From: Alisma plantago-aquatica
Taxonomy: Eukaryota; Streptophyta; Magnoliopsida; Alismatales; Alismataceae
Direction of reading: 5' to 3'
Assembly: GCA_963693085.1 (NCBI GenBank)
Contig: OY856412.1
Coordinates: forward strand, 965,058,281-965,122,280
Length of the DNA stretch: 64,000 nucleotides
A program made the position numbers and the translations under genes. The notes under the pieces are model-generated. The model saw only the letters and a program-made list of their open reading frames with translations, had not been told where the DNA came from and did no database searches. Numbering within the stretch: the first letter of the stretch is position 1; each line of letters begins with the position of its first letter. This document shows, piece by piece, positions 50,801-61,326 of this stretch.

Positions 50801-52830
50801 TATATATTATATTAGGAGACTCGTCTATACAATATAAGAAACTTTGTGGAAGGGGTTGGGTGCAATTTTCTCTATTATTTTTAAAATTACATACTGGTCC
50901 TTATGTGTGTGCACCACACTTTTATCTTTAATTTTTTAATTACATATTATATTAGGAGACTTATCTGTACTATACAACAAAGTTTGTGGAGGGGGTTGGA
51001 TACAATTTTCTCTATTATTTTTGAAATTATATATTAGTCCCTATGTGTGTATATTACACTTTTGTCTTTTATTTTTCAAATTATATATTGTAGTAGGGGG
51101 CTCATCTATATACTATATAAGAAAGCCCACAATGGCGGTTGGATACAACGTTCTCCATTAGTTTTTAAATTACATACTGGTCCCTTTGTGTCAACATCAC
51201 ACTTTTATCTTTAATTTTTTATATTATATATTGTAGGAGGCCCATCTATACTATATAACAAAGCCCACAATAGGGGTTGGATGCAATTTGCTCCATTATT
51301 TTTTGAAATTACATATTCTTCCCTGTGTGTACACCACACGTTTGTCTTTAATTTTATAAATTATATATTGTAGTAGGAGGCTCATCTATACTATATAAGA
51401 AATTCCAGAGGAGTTAGATGCAATTTTCTCCATTATTTTTTGAAATTACATACTAGTCCCTGTATGTGTACACCGTACTTTTGTCTTTAATTTTTTAAAT
51501 TATATATTGTAGTATGAGTTCATCTATACTATACAAGAAAGCCCTGGAGGGGGTTGTATGTAACTTTCACTATTATTTTTTAAAATTACATATTAGTCCC
51601 TGTGTGTACACCACACTTTTGTCTTTAAGTTTTAAATTATATACTATACTATATAAGAAAGCCCCAAAGGTGGTTGGATGCAATTTTCTCCATTATTTTT
51701 TGAAATTATATATTGATCCATGTGTGTGTACATCACACTTCTGTCTTTAATTTTTTAAATTATATATTACATAAGCAGGCTCATCTATATAATATAAGAA
51801 TGCCCGCAGAGCGGGTTGTATGTAATTTTCTCCATTATTTTTTGAAATGACATACTGGTGCTTGTCACTTTTGTCTTTAATTTTTGAAACTATATATTAT
51901 ATTAGGATATTCGTCTATACAATACCCATAGACGGGTTCAATGCAATTTTTAGCATTATATTTTGAAATTACATATTGGTCCCTGTATGTGTACACAACA
52001 CTTTTGTCTTTGAATTTTCAAATTATATATTATATTAGGAGACTCATATATATCTATACTATATAAAAAAGTCCTCGGAGGGGGTCGGATGTAATTTATC
52101 CATTATTTTTTGAAACTACATACTGGTCCCTATGTGTGTACATCACACTTTTGTCTTTAATTTTGTAATTATATATTATAGTAGGACACTCATCTATACT
52201 ATATAAGAAAGCCCCAGAGGGGGTTGGATGTGATTTATCCCATTATTTTTTGAAATTACATATGTGTACCTGTGTGTGTACATCACACTTTTGTCTTTAA
52301 TTTTTTAAATTATATATTATATTAGGAGGCTCATCTATACTATATAAGAAAGCCCGCTGAGGGGGTTGGATTCTACTTTTTTTTTTAAAAAAGTTACATA
52401 TTGGTCCCTGTGTGTATACATCACACTTTTTGTATTTAATTTTTTAAATTATATATTACATTAGGAGCCTCATCTATACGATATAAGAAAGCCAACGAAG
52501 GGGGTTGGATGCAATTTTCTCCATTTTTTAAATTACATATTGGTCTCTCTATGTGTACACCACACTTTTGTCTTTAATTTCTTAAATTATATATAGATTA
52601 CGAGACTCATCTATACTATATAAGAAAGCATGTGGAGGGGGTTGGATGCAATTTTCTTCGTTATTTTTGAAATTATATATTGATTCATGTGTGTACACCA
52701 CACTTTTGTATTTAATTCTTAAATTATGTATTATATTAGGAGACTAATACTATATAACAAAGCCCACAACGGAGTTGGATGTAATTTTTACATTTATTTT
52801 TTGAAATTACATATTGGTTCCTATGTATGA
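47851..52830 (+). repeat. Tandem array of about 34 Helitron-end-like monomers with 1.15-kb higher-order repeat
   Basis: Monomers average about 140 bp. They follow the pattern CTATACTATATAAGAAAGCC, GGGGGTTGGATGCAATTTTC, GAAATTACATACTGGTCCC, CACACTTTTGTCTTTAATTT. A distinctive long monomer (ACAAGCCATTTTGGATTAAT) recurs at 48045, 49197 and 50345, and the monomers between these recur in the same order. That defines three copies of an eight-monomer unit. From about 51500 the array is plain monomers. The first monomer starts TCTATACTATATAAAAC after an A, like a plant Helitron 5' end. The short ORFs here are readings of the repeat. Confidence 0.85.
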
Positions 52831-52936
52831 AAAGACCTATTAAAATATGTATTGTACATATTTCTTGCATCTTCTTTTCTCAAAGTTTAGCCTAAAAATA
52901 TTCATTGTAACTTACTAAGGCACCCGTGCATAGCAC
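52831..52936 (+). mobile_element. Helitron-like 3' end after the array
   Basis: GGCACCCGTGCATAGCAC near 52919-52936 resembles plant Helitron 3' hairpins (CCCGTGC...GCACGGG), with the stem GTGC-ATA-GCAC intact but the outer pairs lost. No clean CTRR follows. Together with the TCTATAC start this suggests the array is, or lies in, a decayed Helitron. Confidence 0.4.
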
Positions 52937-53325
52937 ATATTTATGCATAGTTGTTTCATTTCAGTATTATAATTTCTTTTTTCTTTTTATTGTTCGGTCT
53001 GTTGGATGGTTTTATACCGAACGAAGCTTTAGACCTGATACTGTATGTCTTGAAAAAGGTCGTATGAATCTACACGTGTCTGTCACGTGTATATTTTGCA
53101 AATGCGAGAAAGAAACCTTCTGACGTCTGCATTGCTTCAAGTTCCAAACGCAGAAGCAAGCCCACCGAAAACCCCGCAGCGACACGGCCGCTACCGGGCG
53201 GTGTAATCGCGTACACGAAGCGACAAGGCGCCGGCGTCTTCAGCTGCAAAGACGTAGGTCAAAGCTACCCGTGTGGCTCGACCCTGAAAGTAGAGCCATT
53301 CAAGTGGTCGTCGGATGGTGGTGAG
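52937..53325 (+). promoter_or_regulatory. ATG5 upstream region and probable 5' UTR
   Basis: GC content rises sharply from about 53100 towards the start codon. No transposon motif is seen from about 53100, consistent with a genuine gene 5' end. I cannot place a TATA box or transcription start with confidence. Confidence 0.5.
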
Positions 53326-53687
53326 ATGGAAGCGTGCGCGTCCGAAGCGGTGAGGTACGTGTGGGAAGGAGCGATCCCCCTACAGATCCACCTCCACGAA
53401 TCCGAAGTGACTACTCTGCCCCCTCCTCCACCTGCTCTGGTACCGCATTTTGCCTCCTCATTGCTATCTTTAGTTCAACTCAAACTCGTTATTGATGCTG
53501 CCCTCGTTTACAATGCTGCTGTTTGTCTGATTCCGCTCTCGATTCAAAACGGAAAACGCTAGATTCTGGGTCCGCGAATCGGGTACCTGCCCCTGTTGAT
53601 ACCTCTGATCAAGCCTTATTTCGATAGCGCGCTCCCTCCTGGAGTTGATACCGTTTGGTTCGAGTACAAAGGGTTACCCCTAAAGTG
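53326..53687 (+). CDS. ATG5: Autophagy protein 5, exons 1 and 2 (partial)
   Basis: ATG5 is conjugated to ATG12 and, with ATG16, drives lipidation of ATG8 during autophagosome formation. Exon 1 (53326-53439, 38 codons) contains VRYVWEGAIPLQIHLHESEV. A 123-base GT-AG intron (53440-53562) follows. Exon 2 (53563-53687) encodes GPRIGYLPLLIPLIKPYF and DTVWFEYKGLPLKW, then a GT donor splits the Trp codon. Both match the N-terminal UblA/UFD-T region of plant ATG5. The start is the ATG opening MEACASEA, since family proteins begin within a few residues of this motif. Both exons lack stops or frameshifts. No later exon is visible downstream, so this is either the 5' end of a gene with an intron over 10 kb or a truncated copy. 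Confidence 0.88.
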
Positions 53688-54384
53688 GTACGCTACTATG
53701 CTGCGTTTTCTTCTTTTAAATTGAAGTTTCCTTATATGCTGTGGATGGATACTCCTGAATGCTTAGGTGATATCCTTGTCAAACATACTCGAAAATTGTG
53801 CTTGCTAAACATACTCGAAAATTGTGCTTGCTGAGTGCTAAATGATGAATCAACTTCCCAACTCTAGGACTTGTTTGCTTTTCCAGAGAAGATGGGTTTC
53901 TTCTTACACTATATACTAGGATAGGCATTCATGATATAATGGATTGAACTGATTGATCTAGTTTCATGTTTAATACGTAACTATCTGTATGTTATTCTGT
54001 GATATATGAGGAAGCTGGTAAAACTCATGCATTGCATGTTACTAGAGTAAGTCTTCCTTAAAGGATTCACACTATGAAGTAGACTTCAGCGACTTGTCAT
54101 TTAGTGTTACCCAGGAAAGCTGTTTTCACTTTTCAGTGTCTTGAGGTCTAGACAATGAGTGGAATTAGGCCGCAACCAGTCAAAAGGTGAAGAAACGACC
54201 TAATGGATGACTTTTCTTCTTCCAAGAGGCATTATGATCTTTATAAACTTTACCGTTGAAAGAATAGCGATAGTTCACGGTGTGCCTAGAAAAGTTAGGC
54301 CTAAAAATGGGAGTTTAAGATCACAAACGACACCTTTTGTTAGAAGTGCTTTCCCATGTTGTGGATTGTGGTACTTTCAGGGTT
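53688..54384 (+). other. Start of ATG5 intron 2
   Basis: Donor GTACGC. AT-rich, with a 26-bp direct duplication (AAACATACTCGAAAATTGTG...) at about 53779-53830. No exon resembling ATG5 exon 3 is seen before the copia element. Confidence 0.6.
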
Positions 54385-56251
54385 TATAGAATAAGAAAAT
54401 CTTTATTTGATGTGTCTTAAACAAATACATGACACTCTTTTATAGGACAAGAGAGTAAGTGAGAAATAGAAGCAGGATAAAAGAAAAGCTGAAGAGAATG
54501 ACAATTCTAAAGCATAAATAAAACATAAAGCATAAAATATATATACTAATACCCCACCTCAAGCTGAAGCATAGATGTCAAACATGCCCAACTTGTCCAC
54601 TAGTGTAGCAAGGCGAGTCTTAGGAAGTATCGTGGTAAAAATGTCTGCAACCTGATCTTTTGCCCGGAGATAAGGGGTGCAGATGAGACCATAGAGAATA
54701 GATTCTTGAACAAAGTGGCAATCCACCTCAATTTGCTTGGTGCGCTCATGAAAAGTGGGATTGCTATCAATAAAAATGGAGGCTTTATTGGCGCAATGCA
54801 TGGGAATAGGATCAGGATCAGAGATATCAAATTCCTTGAGGAATCCTTGGACTCACATCAATTCACAAATAGTATGAGCCATGGCTTTGTATTATGCTTC
54901 AACACTAACTGAGCAACCACAATTTGCTTATTATCGCGCCATGTAACTAGATTCCCTCCAAAAAAAGGTATAGTAGCCAGAGGTAGATTTCATGTCATAT
55001 TTACTACTGACATATTAGATTCAGAGTATCCAGTGAGTTTGCAGTGCCGATGCCTACGATACAGTAATCCTTTCCCTGGAGATTTCTTTCAGATTTTTAA
55101 ATATATGAAAGACAACATGCCAATGTCATTGTTGAGGTTTGTCTAGATACCTACTGACAAGTTCAACAACTACAATAATATCAACTCTAGTCGCAGTTAG
55201 ATAAATAAGCTTACTAACCAATATTTTGTATTGATGGATATCGAGATAGAGTGGTGAAGATTCATCATCCCAGTATTAGGATCCAGAGGAGTGCTAGCAT
55301 GCTTAGTACCAAGCATGCCTGTTTCTGTCAGAAGATCTAGAACATATTTGCATTGTGAAAGACAAACGCCAGAAGAAGATACAGAAACTTCAATTCCAAG
55401 AAGTACCTAAGTTTGCCAAGATCTTTTTGTAACAATGTTGTTCTAGATATCTTTTAGTAACTGAAATACCATCAACATCACTACCAAACAAAATTAAATC
55501 ATCCACAAACAATAAGAATAACAAGCTTGAAACTATTTTTTTAATGAAAACAGAGTGATCCGAATGTGAGCGCTGAAATTGAAACTTTAGAATAATCTGG
55601 CTCAATTTATCAAATCATGCTCGTGGGCTTTGTTTTAGGCCATAAATCGCTTTCCTGAGTCTGCAGACTTTGAACACTCCCCTTGAGTAACAAAACCAGG
55701 TGGTTGCTCTATGTAGACTTCCTCATGCAAGTCTCCATATAGGAAAGCGTTTTTAACATCAAGTTGAAAAAGAGGCCAATCATTGTTCACAACAACAGAT
55801 ATAAGCACCGGTATAGAATTAAGTCTGGCAACAAGGGAAAAAGTTCCAAAATAGTCTACTCCATAGGTTTGAGTATAACCTTCTGCTATTAGACTAGCCT
55901 TCAACCGTTCAATAGAACCAATTGACTGGTATTTAATAGTGAAAATCGAAAGACAACCAACAATATGGCAATTTTTAGGGAGATCATCTAGATCCCAAGT
56001 CTTGCCATCGCGAAGAGGAGCCATTTCAGTTTCCATAGCTTGACGCCGGACATGATGCTTAAGAGCTTGTGTAGCAGTCTTTGGTATAGAAACATGAGAG
56101 ATAACAAAAGTAAAACAGGCAAAGCCAACTCCAAGATTAGTTGTACAATAGAGATTACTGATCAGATGCTGAGTGCAGGAACAAGCACCTTTTCTTTGAC
56201 TAATGGGAAGATGTAGGTCAGAATTTACCTTGGAGGTGTTTTGATCTGCCG

Positions 56252-56361
56252 ATGAAGGAATAGTTGGTTGTTGAGAGGCCGTGGAGGGGACTGTAACCTT
56301 GAGTCAATGAAGGAATAGTTGGTTGTTGAGAGGCCGTGGAGGGGACTGTAACCTTGAGTCT
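56252..56361 (-). repeat. 55-bp tandem duplication in the copia element
   Basis: Two consecutive identical-looking 55-base copies starting ATGAAGGAATAGTTGG (56252 and 56307). Confidence 0.9.
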
Positions 56362-58330
56362 TTTCTTGTACTCCTTTAGAGGAGGAAGGATTTCGGTTAT
56401 TTCAGTGGATCATGTTCTACTACTTGAGGCAGGGGAGTGGGATCCAACAGGTCACTCGATAAAGCAAACCCTTTTTCAGAGTTGTACAACATGTGTTCGA
56501 AAAAGATGACATCTGCACTGACAAACTATTGTCTTTTGGAAGGATCATAACACAGTATCCTTTTTGAGTTCTTGAATATTCCAGAAAAACACATTCAGTG
56601 GAGCGGGGTTCAAGTTTAGATATCCTGAGGTAGAGATTCTTAGCAAAACAAGTGCTTGCTAATGACGTGCGGTGGTACTGGAAAACAGAGGCGCATCGGG
56701 ATACAGAAGAGAGAAAGGATTTGATTGTGCAACACAGAAGAAAGTATGCGGTTAATTAAGTGGCACGCAGTAGAAACAATTTCAGGCCAAAACTTTGTAG
56801 GGACATGCTAGTGAAGAAGAATAGTGCGTGCTACATTAAGAAGATGGCTATTCTTCCTCTCTACCACACCATCTTGTTGTGGTGTGTAAGAGCAGGAAGT
56901 CTGATGATTGGTACCCCGAGCAATACATAATAAATCTACTGATTTTAGCATAAATTCTAAGGCATTATCAGTTCTAAAGATTTTCACAGTTGTATTGAAT
57001 TGGATTTGGATCTTAGTGAAAAAGTGATGATAGTGTTCAAAATATTACTACGACCCTTCAAGAGAAACAACCAAGTTGCCCTAAAATAGTCATCAATAAA
57101 AGTCATAAAGTGGCGAAATTCGGATAAGCTAGTAACAGAACAAGGTCCCCAGATAGCAGCATGAAAAATATCAAACATATGTTTAGAACTAATCTCTTTT
57201 TTCTTATGAAACACAACCCGAGTCTGTTTGCCAAATTGACATGATTCACATAAAAAATGTTTATCAGAAAATTTAGGAAATAGACAACATAGTTTAGCAG
57301 TAGAAGGATGTCCCAGACGGTAGTGCCATTGCAGACCAGTCGCAGAAGATGATAGAAGAGCAACAACAAATTGTGATACATTCAAGTAGTATAGTCTGTC
57401 AGGGTCACTCATGGCCCGGACCAATCCCCGTTTTGTACGGAGATTATGAAACACACAACCGTCAAGATCAAAAGTAATTGAGTACTGAAGGCTCGTAACA
57501 ATTCTACTGAGAGATTATAGATTAAGTGGAAATCTTGGAACATATAAGACAAATTTAATGACAAACTTTTAGATACAAATATAGTTCCAGTTCCATGTAT
57601 TACAGACTGAATCCCATCAACCACTGTCACAGGAGGGACCCGAGAGGTTTGAGATAAGGTAGTGAAAAGATCATATTAGCCAGAGATATAAGCTGATACT
57701 CCTGAGTCGAAAACTGATTTATTTTTACCGTGAGTAGCAGAAGATGCAAGTAATGCAGAAGAATCTCCATTTGGAACAAATGTTTGCGAGGATAGACGAG
57801 CCTGAAGAAGTTTTCCAGACTACGAGCGAATCCACTCAACCGTGGGCTGAGTAGAACTGGAGGCAGTAGCAGTGGAATCTTCAGAAGCATCAGAGGTGAC
57901 TTGGTTTGTCCGTGTAGGTGCACCATGTTTTCCCTATAGCGGTCCTCATTGTGGTTCGTGCACCCACAAAAGTTGCAAAAGTGATTGGTAGTAGGAGGCT
58001 GAGGTTGTCCTCGTCCTGGTCCAGGAGGACCATGTCCAGGAGTACTAGAAGCATGACCACCATAACCGCGACCGCAACCACGTCCACGTCCTCGACTAGA
58101 TCATTGGAGTAGACCATAAGGACCGAGTGATCAAAAGAAGTAGCAGGTAGGGAAGACATAGAAGGAAGACGTTCAACGCGCTTGAGAATATCCCTTAGTG
58201 TCGGTAAGGGATCACATGATAAGATCTGGTCGACAGCACCAGAGAAAGATTGAGGAAGTTCAGCCATGAACTGAACCAACTGAAGTTCATTGCGTTGCCA
58301 CTTAACTTCTTTGATGTCAGAAGCATGGTT

Positions 58331-59545
58331 GTATAGGCGGCCAGGCGTTCCAGCGGGACGCCTAGACAACCTAGGCGCCAAGGTGGAGGCCTAGGCGTTT
58401 GCAGGCGTTTATATATATTTTTTATTTTAATAGGTATATGTAATTTTTTTGAAAAATACAATCCTTAGTTCCTTACACATAAATATACGTGATACATATG
58501 CAATCAATGTGCTAGCATTGTATGAAGAAAGCAACAAAATCGTTCGATATGGATTGAATTTGTGGAAGTTTTACCTAAACAAAATTCATATAGAAATAAA
58601 AAAGCTAAACATGTATTATGTTTGTAGCCAAAACATGTATAATACTATTATGTAGAATTTAGGCTAAATCAAAACTAAAAAGACCTAAGCTAGAACTGCC
58701 CTAATTTGAACTCATTTGATCCAAATTTGACCTATTGTACCCTAATTTTTGCTTAAACCAGACCTAATTTTGTATACCATGACCTAATCAATCCCAATTT
58801 CCATAAAATTTTCATATATTCACCTAAATGAGACAAAATTTGGCCAAATAAGACGTAGTCATCCAATTTAGAGCAATTTCCCCAAAGTCATACTTGTTTT
58901 CCCTAAATTAGACCTAATGTGCCCACTTTTGACATGATTTGGCCTAAATAAAACGTAATTTTGTATATTATGATCCAATCAGACCTAATTTCCCCAAATT
59001 TTCCCTATATTGACCTAAACAATATCCAATTTGGCCAAATTAGACCTAATCTCACAATATCAGGCCATTTCCCCAAAATCAGACTTGTTTTCCCCAAATT
59101 AGACCTAATATGCTCAAATTTGGCATAATTTGGCCTAAAACCAAACCTAATTTGCATAATATGACCAAATCAAACCTAACTAACCCTAAATTTCCCTAGG
59201 TTGATCTAAACGAGGCCTTACATGACCAAATCAGACCTAATTCCCCCAAATTAGACCTAATTCCCCCAGATTAGACCTAATTCCCCCAAATCAGGCTTGT
59301 TTTCCCCCAAACAGACCTAATTTACCATCAATTGACCTGTTTGGAATAAATCAGACCCAATTTAACCATAAAATGACTCAATTTGATCAAATTCAGATCT
59401 AATTTATGCAAAATTAGCCTTGAATTTGCTTAATTTGGGCCTCAAAAGGCCTTCGGCAACAACTTAGGTCAATTTGGGGGCTGGGCGCCCAGTTTGAGCC
59501 GTGATGACTTAAGCCTAGGCGCTGCCCAGACGGGTGCCTGTACAA
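58331..59545. mobile_element. Inverted-repeat transposon in the copia gag, about 1.2 kb
   Basis: Ends are TTGTATAGGCGGCCAGGCG and, inward from the right, TTGTACAGGCACCCGTC, with several CCTAGGCG words at both ends. The gag frame resumes across it (LSYD to ASDIKEVKW), which proves insertion. I could not define a clear target duplication. The GGCGCCTAGGCG style suggests a hAT-type element (inference). Confidence 0.7.
58670..59445. repeat. Degenerate periodic array of AGACCTAATTTNCCCAAAT
   Basis: AGACCTAAT or close variants recur more than fifteen times, at about 20-45 bp spacing, inside the element at 58331-59545. No ORF. Confidence 0.75.
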
Positions 59546-59815
59546 CACGTCATAAGAGAGAGGATGATATACTTCATATTCATCCCAGAGTACCGAGCAT
59601 TGGTTGTAATAGTCTTCGACGATCTAATAGTCGAATACTCCTTTTTCACCATATGCTTGAAGATTTCAAAGACCTTCATCGGATTCAGTTGGTGAGAGTA
59701 CACATGGATAGTTGATCCCACATGGCTTTGGCATTCTGAAGGTGGAGGAGAGACAGACTAATCTTCGGTTCGACACTGTTCACCATCCATGTCATAAATT
59801 CAGAAATATCTTTGG

Positions 59816-60281
59816 TAGTTTTTTAAAAATTGGTATGTGCGGCCGCATACAAGGTGCGGATCACCTACCGAACTGCCTACTAAAATCCCCCCCAAAAGCA
59901 GAGTAGACCGCATAATCGGTCGCACGACCACATACAAGGCCGGTTAATCCCCGACTTTCAGATAGACATATTTTGATTTCTTCTTTTTTACGTTTACATT
60001 CATTTATGTTTGTTTAGATTTAAATCATAGTGCATGTTTGTATGTATTTAAGTTGTGATGATAAGATACTTGTATGATTGCATCCATTATTCTTGTAATT
60101 GTACTATTTGGATACTCAATTGTACTAATTAAATATGTAAATTCATGATTAACATATATATATGTAGATATAATAGTTAAAAAGAAAAAAAAATCAAAAC
60201 TGCATATACTCCTGCATATTGTATATACTCTACAGGGTGACCTCTTCGAACGCATAACACATTCCGCTTTTTAAAACACTG
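59816..60281. mobile_element. Non-autonomous hAT-like transposon, 466 bp
   Basis: Termini TAGTTTTTTAAAAATTGG and, inward from the right, CAGTGTTTTAAAAAGCGG. The 8-bp duplication ATCTTTGG lies at 59808-59815 and 60282-60289. The copia gag continues across it. Confidence 0.88.
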
Positions 60282-60779
60282 ATCTTTGGACCAGTGAGCG
60301 CAGGCTTGCTTGGCTTTTTCATCAGCCGCAACATCAGGAGGGATTTTAGCATCTGTAGAGATATGAGAATAGCATAGAGTTCAAAAAAAGCCAACCAAAG
60401 ATGATAGTTTGATCTGTCAAAGCTTCACGTTCATAATGCACAAAGACCGATCTATAGTTTCCATAGGAAACAAAGCAATTACGTGCACACATAAGAATAA
60501 GCAGCAACAACAACAATAGTAGCAGATCTGGACCAGTATATCTGAGAAATCAGCATAGGTGTAGTAGAGAGCAGTAGTAGATATGAATCTACTAATCGGA
60601 AAGACTTGCATTAGGGGCAGTAGAGAGCAATAGTGAATTCGAATCAGTGGACCTGAGAAACCTGCATTGGGGCAGTAGAGACAACAAAGGACCTACACCA
60701 CCACAGTGTGAGAGTTCCTCGACCATTTGGCTTAGGCATGCAACATAGATGGTACTTTTAGATCTTCAACATGCTACTT

Positions 60780-61210
60780 TAGAAAGTGCCGAGAGACGCA
60801 AGGGAAGAAGAAGGAAGGTACAAAGGCTTATTGGTGGAGGAGAGGAGGGAGAACCAAGGTTGTTTGGTGGCTAAAGGGCGGCGGGTGGCTGATGGTGGAT
60901 GGGGGGTGGGGGTTGTTGGGTGATGGCGGATGGCGGTGGTGACTTGGAGGGAGGGGAGGTGAGATGGCGACAGGGAGGGAGGGTGGGGCTGTTGGGTTGC
61001 TGGAGGGTGGCGTTAGTAGGGAGAGAGGGGAGGGTAGGCGACGATGGGTGAAGAGGAGAGCAACAACAGCGGGGGCCTATGGCAGGCCTAGTGACACGGG
61101 GTAGGGGGTTGAGGGGTGGCGGCTAGGGTGAGAGATGGGGGCGGGTGGCGGGCCTGGCGGCTAGGGTGAGTGAGGGTGGGAAGCATTAGGGTTGGAGTGT
61201 GGAGGTTAAG
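60780..61210. repeat. G-rich low-complexity leader of the copia element
   Basis: Plus strand rich in GGG runs (for example AGGGAGGGAGGGTGGGG near 60982-60998, a canonical G-quadruplex pattern). The element's own sense strand is the C-rich one. It lies between the 5' LTR remnant and gag. Confidence 0.7.
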
Positions 61211-61326
61211 GTGGATCATAGCTGTTCGATACCATATAGAATAAGAAAACCTTTATTTGATGTGTCTAAAACAAATAGAAGACACTCTTTTATAAAACAA
61301 GAGAGTAATTGAGAAATAGAAGCATG

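Larger units (their letters stand above)
54559..60420 (-). pseudogene. Copia GAG-POL, degraded
   Basis: GAG pieces flank two inserted elements: PPDVAADEKAKQACAHW near 60330, EFMTWMVNSVEPKIS near 59790, LWDEYEVYHPLSYD near 59575, and LQLVQFMAELPQS near 58270. Pre-integrase and integrase at 56984-57454 show HYRLGHPS, CESCQFGK and FIDDYFRATWLF. RT at 55390-56036 shows FQLDVKNAFLYGDLHEEVYI, AIYGLKQSPRA and LFVDDLILF (the YVDD motif). The RNase H tail at 54559-54801 shows NPTFHERTKQIEVDCHF and DKLGMFDIY. Several stops, frameshifts and a 55-bp tandem duplication make it non-functional. Confidence 0.85.
54385..61326 (-). mobile_element. Decayed Ty1/copia retrotransposon with nested insertions
   Basis: The minus-strand order from right to left is gag, integrase, RT, RNase H. 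LTR remnants with shared sequence (TAGAATAAGAAAA, CTTTATTTGATGTGTCT) lie at 54385-54551 and 61235-61326. A purine tract (minus GCTTGAGGTGGGG, 54552-54564) marks the 3' side. A weak primer site (TGGTATCGAACAGC on the minus strand, 61221-61234) marks the 5' side. The LTRs are short, about 170 bp, and the right one is truncated. It lies antisense to ATG5. Confidence 0.8.

Noticed and set aside
48694..51750. Several 70-90 codon ORFs with recurring CVHHTFVFNFLNY-like peptides
   Set aside because: They are translations of the tandem repeat monomer, not a protein family.
47851..52830. CRISPR-like appearance of regularly spaced repeats
   Set aside because: Plant nuclear DNA; monomers of about 140 bp tandem without unique spacers.
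53440..53562. ATG5 ORF running on through 53562 (VPHFASSLL...)
   Set aside because: GT at 53440 and AG at 53562 bound an intron; the conserved ATG5 sequence resumes at 53563 in phase.
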